A stretch of 64,000 bases of DNA from an uncultured Cohaesibacter sp. (GTDB lineage: Bacteria; Pseudomonadota; Alphaproteobacteria; Rhizobiales; Cohaesibacteraceae). Positions within the stretch are counted from its first letter, which is position 1, and each line of letters opens with the position of its first letter. The notes under the pieces are model-generated. The model worked only from the letters and a program-made list of their open reading frames with translations. It had not been told where the DNA came from and did no database searches. The stretch is from contig NZ_OY762905.1 in NCBI RefSeq assembly GCF_963666525.1, positions 2,831,501-2,895,500 of the forward strand, given 5' to 3'. Position numbers and translations under genes: made by a program. Of this stretch, positions 1 to 8,986 are shown piece after piece.

Positions 1-788
1 CGCGCCTGCGCGAGGGCCAGCCGGACGGTGCGATCAAGGTCTTCGTCGATACCGCGCCGGTGATGGAAAAACCGCTGGCCCAGCTTGCCGGTCTGGGCTG
101 GCAGGGCAAGCACACCAATCTGGTCAGCCGCGAGCTTGGCTCATGGCTGTTTCTGGGCGCGATCTTCACCAATCTGGACCTGGCCCCTGATGGGCCGGAA
201 AGCGATCACTGTGGCTCCTGTGTGGCCTGTCAACAAGCCTGCCCGACGGGGGCCTTCCCTCGGCCCTACCAGATTGATGCCCGGCGCTGCATTTCCTATC
301 TTACCATCGAGAACAAAGGGCCTGTACCCCATGCGCTCCGCCGCGCCATCGGCAATCGCATCTATGGCTGCGACGACTGCCTTGCGGCCTGCCCGTGGAA
401 CAAGTTTGCCGAGGCTGCGAGCGAGGCAAAGCTCAAGGCCCGTGAAGATCTCAAGGCACCCGCCCTTGCCGATTTCCTGGTGCTGGACGATACGGCCTTC
501 CGGCAGCATTTTTCCGGCTCGCCGATCAAGCGCATCGGGCGCAACCGCTTTTTGCGGAACGTGCTGATAGCTGCGGGCAATGCGGGCAGGGGGGCGGATC
601 TGGTCGGCAGGGTCATGCCGCATCTGGGCGATGCCGATCCGGTGGTGCGGGGCGCTGCCGTCTGGGCGCTTGGACAGTTGATGCATCAACAGGACTTTGC
701 CCAACTGGCACAAGACCTGGGTGGTCCGGAACAAGATCCCGATGTAAAGGAAGAATGGCAATTGGCGCTGAAAGGAATGGCACAATGA
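1..788 (+). CDS. queG: Epoxyqueuosine reductase, 3' part (5' end outside window)
   Basis: QueG reduces epoxyqueuosine to queuosine in tRNA, the last step of queuosine synthesis, using cobalamin and two [4Fe-4S] clusters in the cytoplasm. The frame is open to the left edge, reading [20 protein letters not shown] before the first in-window start codons, so only about 260 C-terminal residues are present and the cobalamin-binding half is largely missing. The ferredoxin-like cysteines are visible as [12 protein letters not shown] and later [10 protein letters not shown]. The last 70 residues look like HEAT repeats ([17 protein letters not shown]), usual for the full-length form. The stop overlaps the next start (ATGA), so the two genes are probably translationally coupled. 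Identity is secure from the near-continuous family pattern [19 protein letters not shown]. Confidence 0.95.
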   Translation, partial: RLREGQPDGAIKVFVDTAPVMEKPLAQLAGLGWQGKHTNLVSRELGSWLFLGAIFTNLDLAPDGPESDHCGSCVACQQACPTGAFPRPYQIDARRCISYLTIENKGPVPHALRRAIGNRIYGCDDCLAACPWNKFAEAASEAKLKAREDLKAPALADFLVLDDTAFRQHFSGSPIKRIGRNRFLRNVLIAAGNAGRGADLVGRVMPHLGDADPVVRGAAVWALGQLMHQQDFAQLAQDLGGPEQDPDVKEEWQLALKGMAQ

Positions 789-1663
789 AACTGTTTATCT
801 TCGGATATGGCTATAGCGCACGGGCGATCGCACGGGAGTTGTCTCCCGAATGCGACTGGGTTGCCGCAACGACCCGATCTGAAAGCAAGGCCGAAGCCAT
901 GCGCGCCGACGATGTCGAGGCGATCCTGTTCGATGGGCAGACGCCTTCAGACCAGTTGAAAGCAACATTGGCCGAAGCGACCCATGTTCTGGTGTCCATC
1001 GCGCCGGGGGCGGACGGGGATCCTGTGCTCAACAGCCTGCTCGCCGAGCTCAAGGCCATGCCGTCGCTGCGCTGGATTGGCTATCTGTCAACCGTCGGGG
1101 TTTATGGCGACCACAAGGGGGTATGGGTTGACGAAGAGACGGAATGCCGGCCGGTATCGACGCGTTCGGTCCAGCGGGTTGCAGCCGAAGCCGCTTGGCA
1201 GACGCTGGCCGCCGAAATCGATGTCCCTCTCGGCATCTACCGGTTGGCAGGCATCTATGGTCCGGGGCGGAACCAGATGATCAAGCTCGATGCAGGTACC
1301 TGCCGCGCCATCAACAAACCCGGTCAGATGTTCAACCGCATTCATGTCGATGACATCGCCCTCGCCGTTTCCATCGCCGCCAGACGGCGCCACAAGGGCA
1401 TTCTCAATGTCGTGGATGATGAGCCGGCAGCACCGCAGGAGGTGGTCTATTTCTGTGCCGACCTGATGGGCCTGCCACGCCCGCAGGAGCAGACCTTCGA
1501 GGAAGCGGAGATGACCCCGATGGCCCGCAGCTTCTACGGCGAGAACAAGCGCTGCAGCAACATCCGTCTGCACGAACTGATCGGCGGCGTTCTGCGCTAT
1601 CCGACCTATCGCGAGGCATTTACGCATATGTGGCAAACGGATAGCTGGCAGGCGCAAAGCTGA
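785..1663 (+). CDS. NAD-dependent epimerase/dehydratase (extended SDR, YeeZ-like)
   Basis: This is a 292-residue Rossmann-fold protein of the short-chain dehydrogenase/epimerase superfamily, related to E. coli YeeZ; the substrate is unknown. The dinucleotide-binding motif [11 protein letters not shown] lies at the N-terminus. The segment [16 protein letters not shown] carries the active-site Ser/Tyr region of this subgroup, and [12 protein letters not shown] follows. I chose ATG 785 because it overlaps the queG stop by four bases and puts the glycine motif at residues 6-12; an in-frame ATG further upstream would only add a tail lying inside queG. Co-transcription with queG is likely from the overlap. 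A role in queuosine metabolism is not shown by the sequence. Confidence 0.85.
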   Translation: MKLFIFGYGYSARAIARELSPECDWVAATTRSESKAEAMRADDVEAILFDGQTPSDQLKATLAEATHVLVSIAPGADGDPVLNSLLAELKAMPSLRWIGYLSTVGVYGDHKGVWVDEETECRPVSTRSVQRVAAEAAWQTLAAEIDVPLGIYRLAGIYGPGRNQMIKLDAGTCRAINKPGQMFNRIHVDDIALAVSIAARRRHKGILNVVDDEPAAPQEVVYFCADLMGLPRPQEQTFEEAEMTPMARSFYGENKRCSNIRLHELIGGVLRYPTYREAFTHMWQTDSWQAQS

Positions 1664-1865
1664 TCCCGATCTCTTGCAAGGAGCTATTGGCTTTGGAAGC
1701 CCTTTTGCAGCCATGCTCCGGGCAACAAGGCGCATCACTTTTCACAGGCAAAAGCTACGCTGTTAAAAAAGTGAAATAAAAACGCAAACGCCCTTGCCAA
1801 GTCGGTCAATAGGGATTAGACAACAGCCTCACTTGCCGAGCACAAATGAGCCGGCAAAGAGGGAA

Positions 1866-1942
1866 GCGCCCGTAGCTCAGCTGGATAGAGCACCAGACTA
1901 CGAATCTGGGGGTCAGAGGTTCGAATCCTTTCGGGCGCGCCA
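1866..1942 (+). tRNA. tRNA-Arg (anticodon ACG)
   Basis: A complete cloverleaf can be drawn. The acceptor stem pairs GCGCCCG (1866-1872) with CGGGCGC (1932-1938), followed by discriminator G and an encoded CCA. The D-arm is GCTC/GAGC. The anticodon stem CCAGA/TCTGG encloses loop CTACGAA, giving anticodon ACG, which normally becomes ICG and reads CGU, CGC and CGA. The T-loop is TTCGAAT. No integrase or duplicated 3' end follows, so there is no sign of use as an attachment site here. Confidence 0.97.
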
Positions 1943-2076
1943 TCCTTCTTCTTTCTTTCCCCGAAAATTGAATTTTTATCACCTCCCAAAGATGGAACTG
2001 GTCCGTGGTGTTTTGCACGGTGCGTCGTGGGCTTTTTGGATTGGGTGTTGTGTTGTTGCTTCTTGTGGCAGGCAAC

Positions 2077-2096
2077 AAAAAAGGCGCCGGAGCGCC
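2077..2096 (-). terminator. Rho-independent terminator for the YCII-like gene
   Basis: Read on the minus strand, GGCGC-TCCG-GCGCC is followed directly by six T residues. It lies about 55 bases after the minus-strand stop at 2150 and is oriented to end that transcript. Confidence 0.75.
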
Positions 2097-2149
2097 CTTC
2101 TCATTCTCGGTCAAGAAAACCGTCAGACGGACCGCGCATCATGCGCCGA

Positions 2150-2467
2150 TCAGTCCAACTCCATGTCGACCACTTCGGAAATCATCACATAGCCCTTGTC
2201 GAGGATCGGCCAGCTCCTGGCGACCTTCACGGCCTCATCGGGATTCTTGACCTGGATTTCGGCGTAGGCAGAGAGTGTTTCTCCCACCGGCATGAGTTCC
2301 ACATTGTCAAGCGTCACCATCATCGACTGCTTCAGGACGCTGCCCGGATTGACAACAACCTTCTCGAACGACTCGCTCCAGGTCTTCAAGGCGGCCATAT
2401 CCTGTTCACCTTCCTCGAAGGTTTGAGGCAATTCGTTCGAATGGAAAAACAAATTATATCTCGGCAC
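2150..2467 (-). CDS. YCII-like (dimeric alpha/beta-barrel) small protein
   Basis: A protein of about 105 residues beginning VPRYNLFFHSNELPQTF and ending GYVMISEVVDMELD. Its layout, an N-terminal strand, a helix with a W..SF pattern, a middle block ending SAYAEI, a VKNPDEAVKVARSWPIL helix and a final strand with EVVDM, matches YCII/DGPF-domain proteins. These are small ferredoxin-like-fold proteins, often of unknown function, which usually run about 90-120 residues. The frame stays open far upstream, but that part is antisense to the oxidoreductase gene. I chose GTG 2467 because GGAG sits eight bases before it; the adjacent GTG codons at 2470 and 2473 are alternatives. It is transcribed away from the Gfo/Idh/MocA gene across a 150-base shared upstream region. 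Confidence 0.65.
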   Translation of the reverse strand: MPRYNLFFHSNELPQTFEEGEQDMAALKTWSESFEKVVVNPGSVLKQSMMVTLDNVELMPVGETLSAYAEIQVKNPDEAVKVARSWPILDKGYVMISEVVDMELD

Positions 2468-2617
2468 CACCACACTCCATCGTTCAGCCCAATTATCGTA
2501 CCCAAGTGTTCGATTTAGACGGAATTCGAGTTGAAACCGAGCAAAATTGTGGCCTTGAACGTTGTGATCGGGACATATCAACTGGTACAATCCCAATAAG
2601 AAACATGGGAGAAGCAA

Positions 2618-3604
2618 ATGATCCGTTGGGGTATACTTGGAACAGCGAAGATAGCGCGTGAACAATTGGTGCCAGCCATCCATGCATCCAGAAATGGAAT
2701 CCTGCAGGCGGTTGCCAGCAGGAGTGGGGACAGTGCGAAGGCCTTTGCCGAGCGGTTTGGCATGCCGCTGGCGTTTGGCAGTTACGAGGAGCTGCTTGCC
2801 AGCAAGGATGTGGATGCCATCTATATCCCCTTGCCGACATCGCAGCATGTGGAGTGGACCCGGCGCTGTCTTGAAGCTGGCAAACACGTGCTCTGCGAGA
2901 AGCCGATTTCGCTGCATGCAAGAGAAATTGAGGCGCTGATCGAAGCCCGTGACAAGAGCGGCCTTGTGGCGACAGAAGCCTTCATGGTGACCTACCATCC
3001 GCAGTGGCAGCTTGTTCGCTCGCTGCTGGCTGATGGGGCCATCGGCACGCTGAAGCACATTCAGGGCGTCTTCACCTATTACAATGTTGATCCGAACAAC
3101 ATGCGTAACCAGGTGGAACTTGGTGGCGGCGGGTTGCCGGATATAGGCGTCTACCCGACGGTCACCGCCCGGTTCGCAACCGGCAAGGAACCGTTGCGAG
3201 CCAGAGCCTCTATCGAGCGGGATCCGAATTTCGGAACCGACATCTATGCCAACTGCCAGTATGATTTCGGCAGCTTCGACATGACCTTCTATTGTGCAAC
3301 CCAGCTGGCGCTGCGCCAGAGCATGACCTTCCATGGCGACAAGGGCATGATCGAGGTATCCGCACCCTTCAACACGCTCAACTATGATGCGGTCAGCGTC
3401 AGTCTCTACAATGCGTCCCACAGCGAAGTGAAGACATGGAACTTCCAGACGGCCTACCAGTATCAGCTGCAGGTCGAGGCCATTGGCGACAGGATTGCCG
3501 GCGAGGATGTCACCCTGTTCTCGCTTGAAAGCTCGCGCGCCAACCAGGCCGCCATCGACGCGCTTTATGCCGCCGATCTCAGTGATGGCTGGGTAGACGT
3601 CTGA
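2618..3604 (+). CDS. Gfo/Idh/MocA family oxidoreductase
   Basis: A 328-residue NAD(P)-dependent dehydrogenase that probably acts on a sugar, inositol or related polyol in the cytoplasm; the substrate cannot be read from the sequence. The N-terminal Rossmann domain begins WGILGTAKIA, and the family hallmark CEKPISL lies near residue 93. The C-terminal alpha/beta domain contains GGGGLPDIGVYP, where the family carries its active-site Asp and Tyr/His region. The length is normal. ATG 2618 is preceded by GGGAG at suitable spacing. The gene stands alone and ends in a terminator at 3648. No sugar transporter adjoins it. Confidence 0.88.
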   Translation: MIRWGILGTAKIAREQLVPAIHASRNGILQAVASRSGDSAKAFAERFGMPLAFGSYEELLASKDVDAIYIPLPTSQHVEWTRRCLEAGKHVLCEKPISLHAREIEALIEARDKSGLVATEAFMVTYHPQWQLVRSLLADGAIGTLKHIQGVFTYYNVDPNNMRNQVELGGGGLPDIGVYPTVTARFATGKEPLRARASIERDPNFGTDIYANCQYDFGSFDMTFYCATQLALRQSMTFHGDKGMIEVSAPFNTLNYDAVSVSLYNASHSEVKTWNFQTAYQYQLQVEAIGDRIAGEDVTLFSLESSRANQAAIDALYAADLSDGWVDV

Positions 3605-3647
3605 GCCCGGGGACATGGTGTCCCTGAAGGCCGGGTCATGTGTGAAG

Positions 3648-3672
3648 AGGGGCTTTCCGGAGCCCCTTTTTT
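3648..3672 (+). terminator. Rho-independent terminator after the oxidoreductase
   Basis: A seven-base stem, AGGGGCT (3648-3654) with AGCCCCT (3661-3667), has a six-base loop and runs into a T tract ending at 3672. Confidence 0.85.
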
Positions 3673-3853
3673 CGCGCGTTCTTCACCCGCACCTTATCGG
3701 GACACAGGCTTGTTTCGGACCTGTTTCTGGCGAGCTGGCCGTCAGCTGCGGGCTGGCCTATTCAGGGCTGGTCATTTCTGCCAAAGCACGGGTATGATGA
3801 CCCGCACGACACTGCCCTGCCATGACAGGGCATTCCAACCAGCCATCTGACGG

Positions 3854-5560
3854 ATGAAGATGATGATTGCCAAGCTGATGCCCTTCATACGGATCAAATC
3901 GCTCCATCTGCTGATCATCTCCTTTCTCTTCATCATCATCTCTTTCCCCTTCTATGAAGAGATGAAGAACCGCATCAATTCCAGTGCGCTGATCATCAAC
4001 ATGTACAAGTCGAGCCTTGAGTCCTCGATTTATCAGTACAAGTTCCTGCCGTTCATCCTGTCCCAGAACCAGAAGATCGTCGACATCGTCTCCGGCGATC
4101 TGGATGCAACCGAAAGCGGCTTTTTCCTGCAGAGGATCAAATACGCCACCAATGTTGCCACGGTGTTCGTGCAGGACCGGTCCGGCAGGGCCATTGCTTC
4201 GAGCAACTGGGACAGCAAGGACAGCTATATCGGCAAGAATTACGGCTTCAGGCCCTATTTCAAGGAGGCAATGGCTGGCCGGCTGGGGCAGTTCTATGGT
4301 GTCGGCATCACCTCGCTGACGCCCGGATACTTCATTTCCTACGGCCTGCGGTCCGGCGACGCGATCGTTGGTGCCATCACCATCGAGATCAACCTGTCAA
4401 GCCTTGAGGATGTATGGGGGTCCGGACCGGACGAAATCGTCGTCCATGACCGCAATAACATCATCTTTCTGAGCTCGAACAAGGCATGGAAGAACAAGAC
4501 CTTCGGCGACATCAGCCAGATCGCCATCGACAAGGTCGATTCCGAAAAGCAGTTCGTTCGCCATCTGCTGAGCCCGATCGAACTCCAGCCCTGCTATCGG
4601 GTTGGCGACATGACCTTCTACAGCAACTCGATGTTCGGTTGCCTGCTGCCGGGGAAATTCTCCATCGAGGAGAATATCATCACCTATGGCTGGACGATCC
4701 TCTCGCTGCAGAGCACCCATTACTATTATGCCCTGGCGGGGCTCGCGCTGCTTCTGGTGGCGCTGCTTTATGCCATCGTCATTTTCTCCTTCCGCAACTT
4801 CCGCAACAAATACAACCGCAGCATCCTCAAGCTTCGCAACCAGCTCGTGGAGAACAGCAAGCTAGCCTCCATCGGCCAGATGGCGACGGAGCTGGCCCAT
4901 GAATTCAACCAGCCACTTTCGGCCATCTACATGCTGCTTGACACCTCACGGCTGATGTTGGCGCGCAAGCTCTATCCTCAGGTCGATGACAATCTGGCGC
5001 TCGTCGCCAGCCATATCGAGCGGATGACGCAGCAGATCTCGGAATTGAAATCCTTCGCCAGCCGCCATCGCATCGCCAGTGGCAACGCCAATGTGGTGCT
5101 GGTCGCCAATTCGTCAATCCGACTGTTTCAGGCGACGTTGAAAAAGAACAATGTGCTGCTTGATTTCCACGCCAGTCACAATGTCATTCAGGTCCCCTGC
5201 AACGAGATCGGCCTTGGCCAGATCTTCAGCAACCTCATCACCAACGCCCTTGAGGCAATGGCTGCACAGGAGAAGAAGAGGCTGGAGATCCGGATCAGCA
5301 AGGAGAAGAGCCGGACCAACGGACCAGACAAGGTCGTGGTGACGATCCGGGACAATGGTGGCGGCATTTCCGACCCGTCGCAGATCTTCGAATCCTATTT
5401 CTCCACCAAGCAGCAGGGCACCGGTCTGGGGTTGGCCATCGTCAAGGGGATCGTGGAGAATTCGGGTGGCTCGATCATAGCCCGCAACCATCCAGATGGT
5501 GGCGCCGAATTCGTCATCAAATGGCGCGAATGGATCGATGTGGCGACCGCTGCACAGTGA
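3854..5560 (+). CDS. dctB: DctB-like sensor histidine kinase
   Basis: A 568-residue membrane kinase of the DctB type, expected to sense C4-dicarboxylates or a similar organic acid and to phosphorylate the DctD-like regulator encoded opposite. A first membrane helix lies near residues 16-35 and a second near 289-312, with a Cache-like periplasmic sensor between them. The H-box is ELAHEFNQPLSA with His at about residue 349. The N-box is IFSNLITNALEAM, the G1 box is RDNGGGISD and the G2 box is GTGLGLAIVKGI. Length and order agree with the family. The gene is convergent with dctD across a 30-base gap instead of preceding it in one operon, which is unusual for a dctBD pair. The true ligand depends on the TRAP operon at 7.8-10.8 kb. 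Confidence 0.88.
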   Translation: MKMMIAKLMPFIRIKSLHLLIISFLFIIISFPFYEEMKNRINSSALIINMYKSSLESSIYQYKFLPFILSQNQKIVDIVSGDLDATESGFFLQRIKYATNVATVFVQDRSGRAIASSNWDSKDSYIGKNYGFRPYFKEAMAGRLGQFYGVGITSLTPGYFISYGLRSGDAIVGAITIEINLSSLEDVWGSGPDEIVVHDRNNIIFLSSNKAWKNKTFGDISQIAIDKVDSEKQFVRHLLSPIELQPCYRVGDMTFYSNSMFGCLLPGKFSIEENIITYGWTILSLQSTHYYYALAGLALLLVALLYAIVIFSFRNFRNKYNRSILKLRNQLVENSKLASIGQMATELAHEFNQPLSAIYMLLDTSRLMLARKLYPQVDDNLALVASHIERMTQQISELKSFASRHRIASGNANVVLVANSSIRLFQATLKKNNVLLDFHASHNVIQVPCNEIGLGQIFSNLITNALEAMAAQEKKRLEIRISKEKSRTNGPDKVVVTIRDNGGGISDPSQIFESYFSTKQQGTGLGLAIVKGIVENSGGSIIARNHPDGGAEFVIKWREWIDVATAAQ

Positions 5561-5590
5561 CATGCGGTTGGAGGCGGTCGGAGTGGCTGT

Positions 5591-6988
5591 TCAATCGGCC
5601 TGCACACCCGAGCCCGAGCGGAAACTGTCCGGCTTGATGTCGTGCCGGTTGAGCTTGTCATAGAGAGTCTTGCGCGGCAACAGCAGCTGTTTGGCTGCAG
5701 CGCCCACATTCCCGCCGGTCTGGCGCAAGGCATCCTCGATCAACTGTTTCTCGAAGGAATCGAGGCATTCGGTCAGGCTCATCCGGTTTTCATCGGAAAT
5801 GGAAAAGCCGTCGATCTGCGGCGAGACAAAGCCCAGGATGTAGCGATCGGCGAAATGCTTGAGCTCGCGGACATTGCCCGGCCAGGCTTGCGTCTGCAGC
5901 CAGATGATCAGCTCGGGCTTGATGTCGGGCATCGGACGCCGATACTGCCGGGAAGCCAGCGATGCGAAATGATAGAATAGTTCTGGAATGTCCTCGCGCC
6001 GCTCTCGCAAAGGGGGCAGATGGATGGTGACGACATTGAGCCGGTAATAGAGGTCCGAACGGAAGGCCTTCTTCTCGCTCAGCACCTGCAGATCCTCCTT
6101 GGTTGCAGCAACCACGCGGCAGTCGACCGGCACATGCACATTGTTGCCCAGACGCTCGACCGTGCGCTCTTGCAGGACACGCAGGAATTTGGCCTGAATG
6201 TCGAGTGGCATGCTCTCGATCTCGTCGAGGAACAGCGTGCCCTTGTGGGCATATTCGACCTTGCCGATCCGTTTCTTCGTCGCACCGGTGAAGGTGCCAG
6301 CCTCATGGCCGAACATCTCGCTCTCAAACAGGGTGTCGGGAAAGGCGGCGCAGTTGAGGGGCACGAAATTGCCGCTGCGGCGCGAACTCCACATGTGGAT
6401 GGCATTGGCCACCACTTCCTTGCCGGTGCCGGTTTCGCCCTGGACCAGAACGTCGGCATCGGTGTCGGATATGTTGAGGATCATCTCGCGGATGCGCTTC
6501 ATCGCATTGCTGGACCCGATCATCACCGGCCCTTCGGCCGCCTTCTGTTGCAGGCGGGATTCAATGTTTTCCAGAACGAGCCGCCGCTTTTCGATCGCTC
6601 GCTGCAGAATTTCGGTCAGGCGCTGATTGTTGCAGGGCTTCTCGATGAAATCGTGAGCCCCCAGCTTCATGGCATTGACGGCCATTTCCACATCACCATG
6701 ACCGGTGATCAGGACGACGGGAATGGCTTCGTCGACGGCCAGCACCTTTTCCATCAGCTTGATGCCCGACATGCCGGGCAGCCGGATGTCGGTGAGAACC
6801 ACACAGGCGGGATGCTTGCGGACCAGCTTCAACCCGTCTTCGGCATTGTCGGCAACGAGAACGGTAAAGCCGGAAATCTCCATCGACTGCCGATAGGCGA
6901 ACTGCACGCTCTTGTCATCTTCAATATAGACGATTGAAATCTCGATTTGACTCACGATTCGGTCCTCGCTGACAGGGGCATCGTGCAT
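5591..6988 (-). CDS. dctD: DctD-like sigma-54-dependent response regulator
   Basis: A 465-residue NtrC-family activator. The receiver domain (about 17-135) has acidic pair EDD, phospho-acceptor Asp67 in LTDIRLPGMSG and the conserved Lys in EKPC. The AAA+ domain (about 155-390) has Walker A GETGTGKE, Walker B LFLDEIES and the arginine-finger region YRLNVVTIHLPPLRERREDI. The C-terminal Fis-type helix-turn-helix ends in NVGAAAKQLLLPRKTLYDKL. The sigma-54-contacting loop reads GTFTGA (residues 231-236), not the canonical GAFTGA. By context it should activate the sigma-54 promoter at 7629-7644, 640 bases before its own start. The family assignment is firm; the exact target is inferred. Confidence 0.9.
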   Translation of the reverse strand: MHDAPVSEDRIVSQIEISIVYIEDDKSVQFAYRQSMEISGFTVLVADNAEDGLKLVRKHPACVVLTDIRLPGMSGIKLMEKVLAVDEAIPVVLITGHGDVEMAVNAMKLGAHDFIEKPCNNQRLTEILQRAIEKRRLVLENIESRLQQKAAEGPVMIGSSNAMKRIREMILNISDTDADVLVQGETGTGKEVVANAIHMWSSRRSGNFVPLNCAAFPDTLFESEMFGHEAGTFTGATKKRIGKVEYAHKGTLFLDEIESMPLDIQAKFLRVLQERTVERLGNNVHVPVDCRVVAATKEDLQVLSEKKAFRSDLYYRLNVVTIHLPPLRERREDIPELFYHFASLASRQYRRPMPDIKPELIIWLQTQAWPGNVRELKHFADRYILGFVSPQIDGFSISDENRMSLTECLDSFEKQLIEDALRQTGGNVGAAAKQLLLPRKTLYDKLNRHDIKPDSFRSGSGVQAD

Positions 6989-7346
6989 GCTACCGCAGAG
7001 CGGGACGGATGGCGAACAGGACTGTGAGGCCGGACGTGGCCGCCAGATCTCTTGCTTGGTGTCATCGTGTCAAATGTCCTCCCTGCGCCATGGCATGCCG
7101 ACAGCGCCCAAACCATGCCTCCAGCGTTCCGTTTCACCGCTATTCCCGACGGTGATCTGACGCAGGTTGCCTGCACGGCTTCTCCTCTTGTTCGACTTTA
7201 TACACATTGCAGCCTGCGGGTCGAGGCTTGCGCTCAATTACCAACCGTTGCGACCGGAAAAAGCAGAAGAATGCGCGATTTTGCCCGGTTTGGTGACAAT
7301 CTTTCGACCCTTGCAACCGGAAGGGCGGTCTTGCAACGTTGGTCTA

Positions 7347-7397
7347 TGTGCGGATTTTGTGACACCGAGCAATTGCATCCGTCCGGAAATCCGCACA
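7347..7397. promoter_or_regulatory. Inverted-repeat enhancer, probable DctD-type activator sites
   Basis: TGTGCGGATTT (7347-7357) and its exact reverse complement AAATCCGCACA (7387-7397) lie 29 bases apart. The pair sits about 230-280 bases upstream of a consensus sigma-54 promoter, the usual position for an activator enhancer. It lies in the 790-base gap between dctD and the TRAP operon, which holds no convincing gene. The sequence shows the repeat; binding by the DctD-like protein is inferred. Confidence 0.6.
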
Positions 7398-7627
7398 CAT
7401 GGCCGGATTGCTCCTATACCAACGGCTAAGATGATCCTGTCTTTCGTGCCGAAATCAACAGAATCAGCCGCTCTGCCGTTCGGGCCATGCAATTTTCCAT
7501 GGCGGTGATTTGACCTAAAATTTTTATGAAAACACCGTAAAAACAGTGTCTTGTGTGGATTTTTGGGTGAATGGGCCCGAACCGCAAGGAAACAATACGG
7601 ACTATTATATCCCTTGCCGAATGCCGT

Positions 7628-7645
7628 TTGGCACGACCCTTGCTC
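7628..7645 (+). promoter_or_regulatory. Sigma-54 (RpoN) promoter of the dctPQM operon
   Basis: TGGCAC (7629-7634), five bases, then TTGCT (7640-7644) is a full match to the RpoN consensus TGGCAC-N5-TTGCW with correct GG/GC spacing. It reads toward dctP and leaves a leader of roughly 120 bases. With the DctB/DctD-like pair next door it explains the regulation of the operon. Confidence 0.9.
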
Positions 7646-7778
7646 TTGATAGGGGGAATGGTGGACACTGGTCGTCTGAAGAGGGCGTCTGTCCAGCAAA
7701 GTCAGCCCGGTCACTTGGAGGTAATCGGGCACTCAGTGAACCGCAAGGTCAAACGAAGACAGGATAGGGAGGAACCTT

Positions 7779-8756
7779 ATGATCCGTCTCGCTAGTATTC
7801 TCGGTGCCAGCCTCATGGCGCTTTCTCTTGCCGCTCCAAGCTGGGCTGCTGATGTTACCCTCAAGCTCGGCCACATCGCCGTGGCTGATCACCCCTATGG
7901 CAAGGGCGCCGACTATTTTGCAAAACTCGTCAACGAGAAGAGCAACGGCTCCATCGAAGTCAAGGTCTTCCCAAGCTCCCAGCTCGGCGGTCAGAAAGAC
8001 CTGATCGAAGGCATGGTCTTTGGCGCTGTTGACATGGCCCTGGTGGGCACCGCAGTTCTGGGTCAGTTCCAGCCGCAGATTTCCATTTTCGACCTGCCGT
8101 TCCTGTTCAAGGATCGCGAGCATGCCTACAAGTCGCTTGATTCTGTTGGTCTTGAACTCGGCGCGAAGCTTGAAGGTCGCGGCATCAAGCTGCTTGGCTA
8201 CATGGAAAACGGCATCCGCCACATGACCAACAACGTGCGCCCGATCACGGAACCGGCAGACATGAAGGGTCTGAAGATCCGCATCATGACCAACAAGGTG
8301 TTTGTTGAAATGATGAAGTCCCTCGGCGCGTCTCCAACCCCGATGGCCCTCAGCGAGCTCTATTCTGCCATGCAGCAGGGCACGGTTGACGGTCAGGAAA
8401 ACCCGTCAGCCCACATCTACACCAAACGCTTCTATGAAGTTCAGAAATACGCTTCCAAGACCGCTCATGCCTATTCTCCGGAACCGATGATCATCTCCAT
8501 GATCAGCTGGGCCAAACTGAATGACGAACAGAAAGCCATCATTCAGGATGCCGCCAAGGAAGCCATTGCCTGGCAGCGCAAGGTCTCCGAAGATGAAGAC
8601 AACGCCTATTGGGACAAGATCGTGGCAACCGGCAAGATGGAAGTCATCGACGTAGACCGGTCCAAGTTCAAGGAAGCCACCGCCCCAGTGATCGAAATGT
8701 TCGCCGACACCGTCGGTCAGGACAACATTGACAAGATCAACGCTCTGGCGGACTAA
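7779..8756 (+). CDS. dctP: TRAP transporter solute-binding protein, DctP type
   Basis: A 325-residue periplasmic receptor for a carboxylate, probably a C4-dicarboxylate given the adjacent regulators. A Sec signal peptide of about 23 residues ends SWAA. The conserved ligand-arginine region is present in MKGLKIRIMTN, followed by the family pattern ALSELYSAMQQGTVDGQENP. GGGAGG precedes ATG 7779. It is the first gene of dctP-dctQ-dctM and is separated from dctQ by 230 bases containing two hairpins. The exact ligand cannot be read from the sequence. Confidence 0.92.
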   Translation: MIRLASILGASLMALSLAAPSWAADVTLKLGHIAVADHPYGKGADYFAKLVNEKSNGSIEVKVFPSSQLGGQKDLIEGMVFGAVDMALVGTAVLGQFQPQISIFDLPFLFKDREHAYKSLDSVGLELGAKLEGRGIKLLGYMENGIRHMTNNVRPITEPADMKGLKIRIMTNKVFVEMMKSLGASPTPMALSELYSAMQQGTVDGQENPSAHIYTKRFYEVQKYASKTAHAYSPEPMIISMISWAKLNDEQKAIIQDAAKEAIAWQRKVSEDEDNAYWDKIVATGKMEVIDVDRSKFKEATAPVIEMFADTVGQDNIDKINALAD

Positions 8757-8763
8757 CCCCAGC

Positions 8764-8835
8764 CCCAAGTGAGCCCTCGGGCTCATCCCAAACTTGGGTC
8801 ATGGCTGGCCCGGCTCAAGCACTCGCCGGGCCAGC
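8764..8835 (+). promoter_or_regulatory. Two intercistronic hairpins between dctP and dctQ
   Basis: The first is a nested hairpin, CCCAAGT/ACTTGGG (8764-8770/8792-8798) enclosing GAGCCC/GGGCTC. The second is a perfect 11-base stem, GCTGGCCCGGC (8804-8814) with GCCGGGCCAGC (8825-8835). No strong T tract follows, so they more likely stabilise the dctP message or partly attenuate than fully terminate. Confidence 0.7.
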
Positions 8836-8986
8836 CTTTCAACACCAGGCCTAGTCAGGCTGGTGCGCTGGGTCCCCCTTGCCACAACACGCGCCCTATC
8901 AAACCAAGTCCTGATCCAATCAACTCCAAGGCTTGGCCCGGAGATTTGCTGCCCGCATTTCCGGCCCCGATAAAAGGTCCTACCTC

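Noticed and set aside
1866-1942. tRNA-Arg as an integration site of a mobile element
   Set aside because: There is no integrase, no duplicated tRNA 3' end and no change in gene character downstream.
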